Shown: positions 35,276-44,337, counted from the stretch's first letter. The stretch is DNA of 64,000 nucleotides from Rugamonas sp045984285 (GCF_045984285.3 NZ_JBJQIK030000003.1:624128-688127), one strand, 5' to 3'. Program-made: numbers and translations. The notes: generated by a model from the sequence alone, not told the origin.

Positions 35276-35335
35276 GCTTCCGCCATAGCTGCGCCGAGCA
35301 TAACATGACCTCATCACCCATTGACGAGAATCAAT

Positions 35336-35620
35336 ATGTCCTCTACCTCTTCCCTGCCCGCCAGCGGCGGCCACCCCCTGAGCCGCGCCGGCTGGAACCG
35401 GCGCCATGCCGGCGCCGGCCTGGCCTGGACCGCCGAACCGAACTGCCTTGTCCAGATGGGATGCGGCAGCCTGCCCCGCGCCCTCGACCTGGCTGCCGGC
35501 GAAGGCCGCAACCCGGCTGGACCCGCCGCGCGCGGCAGGAGCGTGCACACGTCTGGCTTCCCCGAGCGCGCACGGGGCGCCAGCAATGCCTGCGTGCGCG
35601 CTGCGGCGGAGGCAGCATGA
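35336..35620 (+). CDS. Hypothetical 94-residue ORF coupled to the MFS gene
   Basis: An ORF beginning MSSTSSLPASGGHPLSRAGW and ending with an ATGA overlap with the MFS transporter start. It has no signal peptide or hydrophobic helix, contains three cysteines, and is rich in Ala, Gly and Arg. I do not recognise a family. The overlap suggests a real coupled gene or a translated leader that sets MFS expression; a decayed coding fragment is also possible. The high GC means open frames arise easily, so confidence is low. Confidence 0.35.
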   Translation: MSSTSSLPASGGHPLSRAGWNRRHAGAGLAWTAEPNCLVQMGCGSLPRALDLAAGEGRNPAGPAARGRSVHTSGFPERARGASNACVRAAAEAA

Positions 35621-37029
35621 GCCAGGCATCTCTGGCACCGCCGGTGCCGCGCCTGGTGCTGGCCAGCCTGGCGCTGACCATGCTGCTGCCCTCGCTGGGC
35701 ACCAGCATCGCCAATGTCGCACTGCCCAGCATGGCGCAAGCGCTGCATGCGCCCTTCCACCAGGTGCAATGGATCGTGCTGGCCTACCTGCTGGCCATCA
35801 CCATCTCCATCGTCAGCGTGGGCCGCCTGGGCGACCTGCTGGGCCGGCGCGGCACGCTGCTGGCCGGCATCGCGCTGTTCGTGCTGGCCTCGGCCTTGTG
35901 CGCCGGCGCCACCACGCTGCCGCTGCTGGTGGCCGCGCGCGCCCTGCAGGGCCTGGGCGCGGCCGTGATGATGGCACTGACCCTGGCCCTGGTCAGCGAG
36001 CTGGTACCAAAACAGCGCACCGGCAGCGCCATGGGCCTGCTGGCCACCGCCTCCGCGGCCGGCACCGCCCTCGGCCCCTCGCTGGGCGGCCTGCTGATCG
36101 CGCACTACGGCTGGCCCGCCATCTTCCTGCTGAACCTGCCGCTCGGCCTGGGCACCCTGGTGCTGGCCAACCGCAGCCTGCCGCCGGCGCCGCGCGCTGC
36201 GGCGTCCGCCCGGGTGCGTTTCGATCACCGCGGCACGCTGCTGCTGGCGGCCGCGCTGGGCGCCTATGCACTGGCCCTGACCGGCCCGGGCCGCCCCGCC
36301 TGGCACACCGCAGGCCTGCTGCTGGCGGCGCTGGCCGCCACCCTGGCCTTCCTGCGCAACGAGGCGCACGCGCCGGCGCCGCTGCTGCAGCTTGCGGTGC
36401 TGCGCGCGCCGCGCTTCAGCCGCAGCTTTGCCATGAGCGCCCTGGTCGCCACGGTGGCCATGGCCACGCTGGTAGTCGGCCCCTTCTACCTGGCCGCGGC
36501 CCTGGGCCTGGCGCCGGACCGGGTCGGCCTGGTCATGGCCACCGGCCCGCTGGCGGCCGCGCTGGTCGGCATGCCGGCCGGGCGCCTGGTGGACCGCTTC
36601 GGCGCCGCGCGCATGACGCGCCATGGCCTGCTGGCCATGCTGGCCGGCGCCCTGCTGCTGGCGCTGCTGCCGGCGCGCTGGGGCGTGGCGGCCTACAGCA
36701 GCGCCCTGGTGCTGATCACGGCCGGCTACGGCCTGTTCCAGTCGGCCAACAATACCGCCGTCATGGCCGGCGCCGCGCCCGACCAGCGCGGCGCCATCTC
36801 CGGCGTGCTGACCCTGTCGCGCAACCTGGGCCTGATCACCGGCGCTTCCCTGATGGGCGCGCTGTTCGCCTGGGGAGTGGGCAGCCGCGACATCGCCCAC
36901 GCAACCACCGGCGCCATCGAGGCCGGCATGCACCTGACCTATGGGGCCGCCACGCTGCTGAGCGCAGCCGCCCTGCTGCTGGCGGCCGGCAACGCGCGCC
37001 GCGCCGCCGCCACCGGGGAACAGCCATGA
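35617..37029 (+). CDS. MFS transporter, DHA2 (EmrB/QacA)-type drug exporter
   Basis: A 470-residue protein with about 14 membrane helices. Family motifs are NVALPSMAQALHAP after helix 1, YLLAITISIVSVGRLGDLLGRR (motif A split over two stretches) and GTALGPSLGGLLIAHYGWPAIF (motif C plus the following loop). Such proteins export hydrophobic compounds by proton antiport. The start at 35617 follows a GGAGG-like site. Its stop overlaps the next gene, an outer-membrane protein, by 4 bp, which hints at a paired inner/outer-membrane transport route. Confidence 0.88.
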   Translation: MSQASLAPPVPRLVLASLALTMLLPSLGTSIANVALPSMAQALHAPFHQVQWIVLAYLLAITISIVSVGRLGDLLGRRGTLLAGIALFVLASALCAGATTLPLLVAARALQGLGAAVMMALTLALVSELVPKQRTGSAMGLLATASAAGTALGPSLGGLLIAHYGWPAIFLLNLPLGLGTLVLANRSLPPAPRAAASARVRFDHRGTLLLAAALGAYALALTGPGRPAWHTAGLLLAALAATLAFLRNEAHAPAPLLQLAVLRAPRFSRSFAMSALVATVAMATLVVGPFYLAAALGLAPDRVGLVMATGPLAAALVGMPAGRLVDRFGAARMTRHGLLAMLAGALLLALLPARWGVAAYSSALVLITAGYGLFQSANNTAVMAGAAPDQRGAISGVLTLSRNLGLITGASLMGALFAWGVGSRDIAHATTGAIEAGMHLTYGAATLLSAAALLLAAGNARRAAATGEQP

Positions 37030-38414
37030 AACGCCCTACCCTGCTGGCGGCCCTGCTGCTGGGTAGTCCCGCCCTGGCCGCGGCCCAGCAGCCCTATCCC
37101 TTGCCGGCTGCCGGCTGGGGCCCTGAACTGGGCCGCGGGCTGATGGCCAGCCGCTGGGCCGAGGACTGGCACGCGGCGCGCGCCGCCGGCCAGGTGCCGG
37201 CGTTCAAGGCCATAGGGCTGGACGATGACCTGGCGCTGACGCTGAGCGCCGAAGGCCGCGCCCGCTTCGACCGCTTCGACAATGCCCAGCTGCAGGCGGG
37301 CAACGATTACCGGCAGATGCTGTGGCGCGGCGTGCTGGGCGCCGAACTGCGCGCCGGGCCGCACTGGCGGGTATACGGCGAGCTGGCCAGCGGCCAGGTC
37401 GGCGCACGCCAGGCGCTGGCCACCGCCAACTTCCAGAATACGCTGGCACTGCAGCAGGCGTTTGCCGAGCTGCGCGGCGGCAGCGCCGGCCTGCTGGCGG
37501 GCGCCATGCTGGGACGCCAGGAATTCGCCGACGGGCCGCGCCAGCTGGTCAGCCTGAGCGACGGCCCCAATCTGCACCGCAGCTGGAACGGCGTGCGCGC
37601 CTACCTGCAGACGCCGGACTGGCGCCTGAGCCTGGCCCGGCTGCGCGCCACCCGGCTGGGCAGCGGACGCTTCGATGAGACCGTCAATCCGGCCGAGCGG
37701 CTGGATGCCCTGACCGGCAGCCTGCGCCTGGGCGACACGGCCTACCTCGATCCCTTCTGGTACCGCAGCGAAAACCCGGCCTTCCGCCTGGCCGGGCGCG
37801 CGGGCGCCGATACGCGCCACACCGCCGGCGCCCGCCTGTGGGGCCGCCAGGGCGCGCTGCGCTACGAGTGGACCGGGGCGGTGCAGCGCGGCGACGCGCA
37901 ACAGCGCCCGGTGCGGGCCTGGGCCCTGTTTGCGGTACACAGCCTGGCGCTCTCGGAACAGGGCTGGAAGCCGCGCCTGACGGCCCGCCTCGACCTGGCC
38001 TCCGGCGGCGGCAGCTACGGCAGCGGCACGGTGCACAGCTTCAATCCGCTGTATGCCAGTTCGAACTACCTGGGCGAAGGCCAGTTCCTGGGGCTCAGCA
38101 ACCTGGCCATGCTCACGCCCGGCCTGGCGCTGGCCCCCAGCCCGCGGTCGAGCCTGAACCTGGACTACGGGATCGCGCGCCGCCGCGACCCGCACGATGC
38201 CGCCTACGGCGGCGGCCAGCGGCCCTATGCACGCACGGCCGCGCTGCCGGGCCGGGAGATTGGCAGCCTTTGGCGGGTAATTGGCAGCTGGAGCCCGGTA
38301 CCGGCTGTCACACTCTTCGTCAATCTTGAACAATTGCGGCCCGGTGCGCTACTGCGCAGCGCGGCGCTGCCCGGCGCACGCTATGTCTACCTGGGCGCCA
38401 GCTACCGCTACTGA
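37026..38414 (+). CDS. Alginate-export (AlgE/OprE-like) family outer-membrane porin
   Basis: A 462-residue exported protein: signal peptide LLAALLLGSPALAAAQQ, then a beta-strand-rich barrel ending in YVYLGASYRY. Segments AEGRARFDRFDNAQ, RQMLWRGVLGAELR and FNPLYASSNYLGEGQFLGLSN are typical of the alginate_exp family. No alginate genes are nearby; many family members are general porins in catabolic loci. ATGA overlap with the MFS gene implies coupled synthesis. Confidence 0.83.
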   Translation: MKRPTLLAALLLGSPALAAAQQPYPLPAAGWGPELGRGLMASRWAEDWHAARAAGQVPAFKAIGLDDDLALTLSAEGRARFDRFDNAQLQAGNDYRQMLWRGVLGAELRAGPHWRVYGELASGQVGARQALATANFQNTLALQQAFAELRGGSAGLLAGAMLGRQEFADGPRQLVSLSDGPNLHRSWNGVRAYLQTPDWRLSLARLRATRLGSGRFDETVNPAERLDALTGSLRLGDTAYLDPFWYRSENPAFRLAGRAGADTRHTAGARLWGRQGALRYEWTGAVQRGDAQQRPVRAWALFAVHSLALSEQGWKPRLTARLDLASGGGSYGSGTVHSFNPLYASSNYLGEGQFLGLSNLAMLTPGLALAPSPRSSLNLDYGIARRRDPHDAAYGGGQRPYARTAALPGREIGSLWRVIGSWSPVPAVTLFVNLEQLRPGALLRSAALPGARYVYLGASYRY

Positions 38415-38442
38415 GCCGCCGCCAGCAAAGGAGCATGATCCG

Positions 38443-38913
38443 ATGGAGACCCGCCTGCATTTTTTCCAGGCCAATCCCGCTGCCATGCAGTCGCTCAGCC
38501 TGCTTGAAGAACGCATGCTGCAGGCCGGCTTCGAGCCGGTGCTGGCAGAGCTGGTGCGGCTGCGCGCGGCCCAGCTCAATGGCTGCGCCTATTGCGTCGA
38601 CATGCATGCGCTGAAGGCGCGCAAGGCCGGCGCCGGCGAGCGCATGCTGGCCAGCCTGTGCGTCTGGCGCGACACGCCCTGGTTCAGCGCCCGCGAACGC
38701 GCGGCGCTGGCCTGGACCGAGGCCCTGACCCTGGTGGCCGGGGCCCGGGTGCCGGACGCCGTCTGGGCCGAGGTGCAGCCCAGTTTCACGGCCGCCGAGC
38801 TGGTCGACCTGACGCTGCTGGTGTGCCTGGCCAATACCTGGAACCGTTTCGCCATCGGCTTCCGCAAGCCGCTGGCCGCCGCGGACGGCGCCACCGGCGC
38901 CGCGCCACTGTGA
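38443..38913 (+). CDS. AhpD-like carboxymuconolactone decarboxylase family protein
   Basis: A 156-residue helical protein with the AhpD/CMD motif NGCAYCVDMHALKA containing the CxxC and catalytic His. AhpD-like proteins act as alkylhydroperoxidases or thiol-disulfide reductants. The start at 38443 follows an AAAGGAG site. It lies 28 bp after the porin gene in the same operon. Confidence 0.87.
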   Translation: METRLHFFQANPAAMQSLSLLEERMLQAGFEPVLAELVRLRAAQLNGCAYCVDMHALKARKAGAGERMLASLCVWRDTPWFSARERAALAWTEALTLVAGARVPDAVWAEVQPSFTAAELVDLTLLVCLANTWNRFAIGFRKPLAAADGATGAAPL

Positions 38914-39018
38914 GGCGGGCCGGCATGGGATGCCCGCCGTGGCTGCCACCGGGCGCCTGCTGTGCGGCGTGGCGCTGCCCGCGCTGAGCGGGCGCCCGCA
39001 TTCATGGAGGAGGAAGCG

Positions 39019-39864
39019 ATGTTTATCAAGATCGACGGCGCCCGCATCCGCTACAGCGATGAGGGCGCGGGCCCCATCCTGCTGCTCTTGCACGGGATAC
39101 CGGATTGCGGCGCGATCTGGGACGGCATGGTCGGCGCCCTGCGCGACAACTACCGCTGCCTGGCGCCGGACCTGCCCGGCTTCGGCGATTCCGGCGTGCC
39201 GGCCGGCCTGCGCATCGACCTGCGCCAGATGGGCGGTTTCGTGGCCGCCTTCCTGGACGCGCTGGGCGTGGACCAGCCGGTGCACCTGGTGGTGCATGAT
39301 ATCGGCGGTCCCTACGGCCTGGCCTGGGCGGTCCAGCAGCCGGAACGGGTGGCCAGCATCACCATCATGAACACCGTGTTCCAGGCGGAATACCGCTGGC
39401 ACCGCTACGGCCAGCTGTGCCGCCTGCCGCTGCTGGGTGAGCTGCTGCAGCTGCTGCTCACGCAGGCCGCGCTGCGGCGCGCCATTTACCGCAATTCCGG
39501 CCAGGTCAAGCGCCGCCCGGAACAGGTCGGCGCCACCTACGCCCGGCTCACCGCCTCCGTGCGCGCCATGGTGCTGCGCCTGTACCGCGGCCTCAGTCCC
39601 CAGGTGTTTGAACACTGGGATACCCGGCTGCGCGCGCTGAACGCCCGCATCCCGTCCCAGGTGCTGTGGGGCGATCTCGGCTCTTACATCGACCACGCTT
39701 ATGCCGAGCGCTTCGGGGCCCAGACCGTGCACCACTTCACCCATTGCGGCCATTGGCCGATGGCCGAATTTCCGCTGACCGTCGCGCGCCACGTGCATCG
39801 GCACGTGCAGGCCGCGCTGGGCAAGACCGGGCACACGGCCGAGGCCGCGCGCTCGGCCGCCTGA
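39019..39864 (+). CDS. Alpha/beta hydrolase with Asp nucleophile (haloalkane dehalogenase/epoxide hydrolase type)
   Basis: A 281-residue cytoplasmic hydrolase. The oxyanion motif is LLHGIPDCG, the nucleophile elbow reads VVHDIGGPYG with Asp in the position usually held by Ser, and the catalytic His is in HCGHWPMAEFP. Asp nucleophiles occur in haloalkane dehalogenases, epoxide hydrolases and fluoroacetate dehalogenases. AGGAGGAAG precedes the start at 39019. The gene is followed 4 bp later by an AraC regulator. The exact substrate cannot be read from sequence. Confidence 0.85.
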   Translation: MFIKIDGARIRYSDEGAGPILLLLHGIPDCGAIWDGMVGALRDNYRCLAPDLPGFGDSGVPAGLRIDLRQMGGFVAAFLDALGVDQPVHLVVHDIGGPYGLAWAVQQPERVASITIMNTVFQAEYRWHRYGQLCRLPLLGELLQLLLTQAALRRAIYRNSGQVKRRPEQVGATYARLTASVRAMVLRLYRGLSPQVFEHWDTRLRALNARIPSQVLWGDLGSYIDHAYAERFGAQTVHHFTHCGHWPMAEFPLTVARHVHRHVQAALGKTGHTAEAARSAA

Positions 39865-39868
39865 GCCC

Positions 39869-40918
39869 ATGGCCGCGCCCCAGCTGCAAGCGCGCAGCGC
39901 CCGGTCGCTGCCGCCGGAGCCGATAACAGTCGGGCTCGTGCTGTACCCGGGCTGCGCGCCGGCCGGCCTGTTCGCCGCCGCCGAGCATTTCCGCGTCGTC
40001 AACCGCTGCATGGGACAGCCCTTGTTCGATCCGGTCTGGATCGGCGCGCGCGATGCCGCCAGCGGTCTCCCGGCTGCCGCCCCGCTACCGCTGGCGACCG
40101 CCGCCCAGGCGCCCTGCGAAGCCTATCTGCTGCCCGGCTTCTGGGCCGAAACGGCCGTCGACATCGATGTCATGCTGCGCCGCCAGCGCACCCTGATCGA
40201 CTGGCTGCGCGCAGCAGCGCCGCCCGCCGGCGTGTGGAGTTATTGCATGGGCGTGGCGCTGGCCGCCGCAGCCGGCCAGCTGGACGGCCGCGCCGCGACC
40301 GCCACCTGGTGGCTGGAAGCGCCGCTGCGCCGGCGTTTTCCGGCGGTGCGCTGGGATTGCCGGCACGCCGTGCTGGCGGACGGCCCCTGCCTGACCGCGG
40401 CCGGCGCCAACGGCTATTGGGCCGTGCTGAGCCAGCTCTTGCTGAGCCGGGTGCCGCCGGAAGTGGCGGCCGAGATCGACCAGCGCATGCTGATGCCGCG
40501 CGCCAATGCCGGGCATCCGGTGTTCCGCCCGGTGGAGCTGTTCGCCCAGGCCGATCCCGAGCTGCGGCGCCTGATCGGCCACGTCCAGCAGCTCGCGGCC
40601 AGCGCGCTTACTGTCGATACGGCGGCCGCCTTCCTCGCCATGGCGCCGCGTACCCTGAGCCGCAAGATCGCGCAGCAGACCCAGATCGGGGCCGCCGAGT
40701 GGCTGCGCCTGATCAAGTTGCGCCAGGTGGCGCAGGCGCTGCTGGCATCCAGCGCGCCGGTCAGGGCCATCAGCAGCGGCCTCGGCTTCGCCGACGACAG
40801 CACCCTGGTGCGCGCCTTCAAGAAGGCCACCGGCATGACCACCTCGCAATACCGCCAGCAATATGGCCACGCCCTGCACTCCTTTGCCGGCGCTGGCGAG
40901 CTGCGGCCCGGCAGCTGA
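39869..40918 (+). CDS. GlxA-type AraC-family transcriptional regulator
   Basis: A 349-residue regulator: DJ-1/PfpI-like domain from VGLVLYPGCAPAGLFAAAEH with elbow WSYCMGVALAAAAGQLDG, then an AraC domain with LTVDTAAAFLAMAPRTLSRK and APVRAISSGLGFADDSTLVR. It shares the pattern SYCxGVxLxAAxGxLxG and the following WWL with the regulator at 20842-21834, so the two are paralogues. It sits 4 bp after the hydrolase gene and probably controls this cluster together with the LysR protein. Confidence 0.85.
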   Translation: MAAPQLQARSARSLPPEPITVGLVLYPGCAPAGLFAAAEHFRVVNRCMGQPLFDPVWIGARDAASGLPAAAPLPLATAAQAPCEAYLLPGFWAETAVDIDVMLRRQRTLIDWLRAAAPPAGVWSYCMGVALAAAAGQLDGRAATATWWLEAPLRRRFPAVRWDCRHAVLADGPCLTAAGANGYWAVLSQLLLSRVPPEVAAEIDQRMLMPRANAGHPVFRPVELFAQADPELRRLIGHVQQLAASALTVDTAAAFLAMAPRTLSRKIAQQTQIGAAEWLRLIKLRQVAQALLASSAPVRAISSGLGFADDSTLVRAFKKATGMTTSQYRQQYGHALHSFAGAGELRPGS

Positions 40919-40931
40919 GTTGCCGGGCCGC
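40903..40931. terminator. Bidirectional hairpin between convergent genes
   Basis: Perfect 11-bp arms GCGGCCCGGCA (40903-40913) and TGCCGGGCCGC (40921-40931) around a 7-base loop span the stop codon of the AraC gene and the gap before the convergent chemoreceptor gene. No T tract follows on either strand. Confidence 0.55.
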
Positions 40932-40944
40932 AGGTCCGGACTGC

Positions 40945-42576
40945 TCAGGCCGCCAGGCGCGGCCGCTCCGGCGCCGCGCTGTCGGCCAGCTGGAACACGC
41001 TGACCAGCTGGCGCAGCTGGCTGGCCTGCTGCGCCAGCTGGGCGGCGGCAGCCGCCGACTCCTCCACCAGGGCCGCATTGTGCTGGGTGGCGGCATCCAG
41101 CTCCACCAGGGTGCCGCGCATCTGCTCGATACCGCTATGCTGTTGCGCGCTGGCGCCCGCGATCTGGGCCATCAGGGTGGCCGCCTGCTCGATGCTGCGC
41201 AGGATATCGGCCATGGTACCGCCCGCTTCGCGCACCAGCTGGGTGCCGTTGCCGATGCGGTCCACCGATTCCCCGATCAGCGACTTGATCTCGCGCGCGG
41301 CCACCGCGCTGCGCTGGGCCAGCGCCCGCACCTCGCTGGCCACCACGGCAAAGCCGCGCCCGCCATCGCCGGCCCGCGCCGCTTCCACCGCCGCGTTCAG
41401 CGCCAGGATATTGGTCTGGAAGGCAATGCCGTCAATCACGCCGACAATATCGGCAATGCGGGTCGACGATTGCGCAATGCTGTCCATGGTCGCCACCACG
41501 CCGTCCACGGCACTGCCGCCGCGCTGCGCGAAGCCGGCCGCGGCGCGCACCATATCGTTGGCCGAACGCGCATGGTCGGCATTCTGGCGCACCTGGTCGG
41601 CCAGCACCGTCACCGACTGCGCGGTGTGCTCCAGCACGGCCGCCTGGCGTTCGGTGCGGCCCGACAGGTCGGCATTGCCGGCCGCAATCTGGTGGGTGGC
41701 GGCCACGATGCTGTCGGCCCCGCCGCGCACCTGGCCCACCACCTCGGCCAGGCTGGCCTGCATGGCGCCCAGCGCCTCCTGCAAGGCGCCGAACTCGTGG
41801 CGCGCCTCGCGCTCCACCGGCACCGCCAGCTGGCCCTGGGCCACGCGCCGCGCCAGCGCCACGGCCTGCTGCATCGGCTGCTGGATCCCCTTCAGCAGGT
41901 AGCGCCCCATCAGGCCGCCCAGCACGGCGCAGGCCAGCATGGTAATCACGAGAATCAGGCGCTGCCGGTCCATGGTGGCGTGGGCGGCGGCCGCGCCGCG
42001 TTCGGCGGCGGCCAGCAGGAAGTCGTGCAGCTGCTGCCGGGCCGGCGCCCCCTGGCGGAAGGTAGGGTTGATCTGCCGGATCAGCACATGCTCGGCATCG
42101 TCCCAGGCGCCGTTCTCGATGGCGGCCGCCGCGGCGGCGGTCAAGGAGAGTCCGAGCCCGCCGCTGCGGGCATGCCAGGCATCGGCCAGGCGCGCCGTTT
42201 CCGGGTCCGGCAGGCCGGCCCGGAAGGTGCGCCAGGCCTGCGTCAGTGCGCTGCTGTTCTTGCCGATCTCGGTCAGGTGCACCTGCAGCGGATGGTCATG
42301 CAGCTTTTCAAAGGCCGTGCCCGGCAAGTGCTGCAGGGCCTGCAGCACCTGGCTGCGGTTGTACTCCATCTTGAGCGTGAGCTCCGAGAGCTGCAGCTGG
42401 AGCGCCTGGGCCTGCATCACCTCATGCTCCATCAGGCCTACCGTGCGCTGCGCGGTATACAGGGCGACGCTGCCGACCAGCAGGACGGCCAGCATCATGC
42501 CGGCGATCACGACAATAATCATGCGCTTGATGGACAGCGCGGTGGACAAGGAGGGGCGGATTTGGATCGGTGTCAT
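40945..42576 (-). CDS. Methyl-accepting chemotaxis protein with NRSQVLQALQH-type sensor
   Basis: A 543-residue receptor; start at 42576 (MTPIQIRPSLSTALSIKRM) places the first membrane helix at about 20-42, although the ribosome-binding site is weak. The periplasmic domain carries NRSQVLQALQHLPG, KLHDHPLQVHLTEI and GAWDDAEHVLIRQINPTFR, matching the receptor at 22098-23789. The signalling domain has IAFQTNILALNAAVEAARAG, but DGGRGFAVVASEVRALAQRS differs slightly from the other receptors. No CheR pentapeptide. Confidence 0.9.
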   Translation of the reverse strand: MTPIQIRPSLSTALSIKRMIIVVIAGMMLAVLLVGSVALYTAQRTVGLMEHEVMQAQALQLQLSELTLKMEYNRSQVLQALQHLPGTAFEKLHDHPLQVHLTEIGKNSSALTQAWRTFRAGLPDPETARLADAWHARSGGLGLSLTAAAAAAIENGAWDDAEHVLIRQINPTFRQGAPARQQLHDFLLAAAERGAAAAHATMDRQRLILVITMLACAVLGGLMGRYLLKGIQQPMQQAVALARRVAQGQLAVPVEREARHEFGALQEALGAMQASLAEVVGQVRGGADSIVAATHQIAAGNADLSGRTERQAAVLEHTAQSVTVLADQVRQNADHARSANDMVRAAAGFAQRGGSAVDGVVATMDSIAQSSTRIADIVGVIDGIAFQTNILALNAAVEAARAGDGGRGFAVVASEVRALAQRSAVAAREIKSLIGESVDRIGNGTQLVREAGGTMADILRSIEQAATLMAQIAGASAQQHSGIEQMRGTLVELDAATQHNAALVEESAAAAAQLAQQASQLRQLVSVFQLADSAAPERPRLAA

Positions 42577-42729
42577 CGTCAGGACTGTGAGGGAAAGGCG
42601 GCGCCCGGTGGCGCCGGTTGTAGGGTGCGTCGATTTTAGCCAGCGGCCCCGGGCAAATCCTGACAAATTCCGCTTCATTTCCGCCACCCCGTGCGCCGTG
42701 GCGAAGGCGGCGCGCGGCGCTGGCCTGCC

Positions 42730-42756
42730 AAAAGAAAACGCCGCCCGGAGGCGGCG
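42730..42756 (-). terminator. Intrinsic terminator of the DUF5694 gene
   Basis: On the minus strand CGCCGCC-TCCG-GGCGGCG (42739-42756) is followed by TTTTCTTTT (42730-42738), starting 7 bp past the stop codon. Confidence 0.85.
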
Positions 42757-42762
42757 GTGCGG

Positions 42763-43848
42763 CTAGCGCAGCAGCGCGCCGGAGGGCACGATGCGCACAT
42801 CGTGCATCTGGTCCAGATAGGCTTCCAGATACCATTTGTGGCTGGCGCCCACGATGACCAGGGTGCGGCCGCCGGGACGGCTGGCGATGGCCTCGCGGAT
42901 ATTGGCCGCCATGCGCAGATTGCGCGTTTCCCAGGCGCCGACATAGGCCCGCCCATACTGCTGCGCGGAGCCTTCCGCCAGCGCCGCCCCGAAATCGCTG
43001 GCATACACCAGTTGCGCCTGGGCCGGATCGTTCGCAGCGCGGTACAGGGCCAGCAGGCCGGCCTCATCGCCGAGCCCGGCATTCAGCGCCTCTTCGGCCT
43101 GCCGCCGCTGCTGGCCGGCGGAATTGTTCCAGGCTTGCATGATGGCCGCGCCATAGGCTTTCGGGTCCGCGATGGGCGCATCCGAGCTATGATCGTCCAT
43201 CGCGTGCACGCGTTCCAGGCCCAGCGCGGCGGCCAGCGGCGCGGCGAGCTGCATATCCTCGCCGCGCGCGCCGCGCCCGCCGCCGCGCTGTTCCAGCACG
43301 GTGGCGAGGGCGGCATCGAGGCCGTCGCCGGCATGGCGTTCGGCAGGCGGCAGGCGCAGCCACTGCACCTGAGCCGAGACCGGTTCGCCGCCGGCCAGGA
43401 ACACAGCGGCCAGGCGCCGCCGCTGCGCCGGCGTGGGCTGCGCCGGCCAGTTGGCCAGCAGGCGCTCGCTTTCGGCGGTGGCGGCCGGCACATCGAGACC
43501 GGTGGCGGCAAAGGCCGGCGCCGGATCCCAGGGACAGAAGCGCTGGACCGTGCCCTGGTAGCGTTGCGGGTACTGGCGCAGGAAGGCGCACTGGGGGCCG
43601 GACAGGCTCTCGATGGCGATCAGGGCAGGCTTCCATGCCAGCAGGCGGGCCTGCAGCCCGCCCAGCTGGGCGGGCTGGAAGCTGGCCGGCAACTGCGCCA
43701 GGTGGGCGGTGCCGAGCACCATCACTTCGTTCGGCCGGCCGGCGGCCGGTCCTTTCAACTGGCTCGGGTCGAAACGGCCGGGCGCGTGCTGCGCGCCTGC
43801 CGCACCCAGCACGCCGGCCAATACCACGCCGCTTATCGTCCTCAGCAT
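42763..43848 (-). CDS. DUF5694 (TraB/Tiki-superfamily-like) exported protein
   Basis: A 361-residue protein from the ATG at 43848, with AAAGGA upstream and a signal peptide (TISGVVLAGVLGAAGAQ). MVLGTAHLAQLP near the N-terminus and VIVGASHKWYLEAYLDQM near the C-terminus are paired GxxH motifs typical of TraB/Tiki/ChaN-like folds, some of which are metalloproteases or haem-binding proteins. Function is not established. It is followed by its own terminator. Confidence 0.72.
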   Translation of the reverse strand: MLRTISGVVLAGVLGAAGAQHAPGRFDPSQLKGPAAGRPNEVMVLGTAHLAQLPASFQPAQLGGLQARLLAWKPALIAIESLSGPQCAFLRQYPQRYQGTVQRFCPWDPAPAFAATGLDVPAATAESERLLANWPAQPTPAQRRRLAAVFLAGGEPVSAQVQWLRLPPAERHAGDGLDAALATVLEQRGGGRGARGEDMQLAAPLAAALGLERVHAMDDHSSDAPIADPKAYGAAIMQAWNNSAGQQRRQAEEALNAGLGDEAGLLALYRAANDPAQAQLVYASDFGAALAEGSAQQYGRAYVGAWETRNLRMAANIREAIASRPGGRTLVIVGASHKWYLEAYLDQMHDVRIVPSGALLR

Positions 43849-43932
43849 GAACACGTCCTTTCTAGCGCTGGCGCGGCGGCAGGCAGCGGGCTGGCGCCGC
43901 CGCCGGCTCGAGTAGCGCCTGGATGGCAATCC

Positions 43933-44337
43933 TCATGGTTTCAGCAGGCCGGACAAGATGTCCTCCGTGCCGTCCTCTTCCTGCAGCAGCTGGCGGCATT
44001 CGCTGAACCAGCCGTCGGTGGAGCCCAGCATGGCGCGCAGCTCCTGGATACTGAGCCCGCTCACGTCGTGCAGCCGCAGCATCAGCGACGCCGACAGGCG
44101 GATGCGCCGCCGCCGCGTGCGCGAGATCACCGACGGACTGACCTGCAGGATACTGGCCAGGGCGGCATCGTTGCGCAGCTTCAGTATACGGTGCATCTGG
44201 TCAAACAGATGTCCAACGTTCAGGGCCACGGGGCCATGCCTGGCAGCCGGTGGGGAAGGCTCAGGGCCGGCCGGCGGAACCGCTTGGCCACTCGTCACGC
44301 AGTAGTCCATATAGTATCGAATCACATTGCTCATCAT
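43933..44337 (-). CDS. Small XRE-like DNA-binding protein
   Basis: A 134-residue protein. Residues about 43-105 read as a helix-turn-helix of the Cro/CI type: HLFDQMHRILKLRNDAALAS followed by ILQVSPSVISRTRRRRIRL and a helix LMLRLHDVSGLSIQELRAML. The C-terminus is acidic. The first 25 codons overlap the GNAT gene by 77 bp, unusually long, so the true start may be further in, for example the GTG before ALNVGHLFD. Family-level function: transcription regulation. Confidence 0.6.
   Translation of the reverse strand: MMSNVIRYYMDYCVTSGQAVPPAGPEPSPPAARHGPVALNVGHLFDQMHRILKLRNDAALASILQVSPSVISRTRRRRIRLSASLMLRLHDVSGLSIQELRAMLGSTDGWFSECRQLLQEEDGTEDILSGLLKP

Noticed and set aside
35406..38414. A single fused protein spanning the MFS and porin region
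   Set aside because: The frame before 37026 is antisense-like Pro/Arg/Ala-rich sequence; the real porin start has a signal peptide and overlaps the MFS stop.
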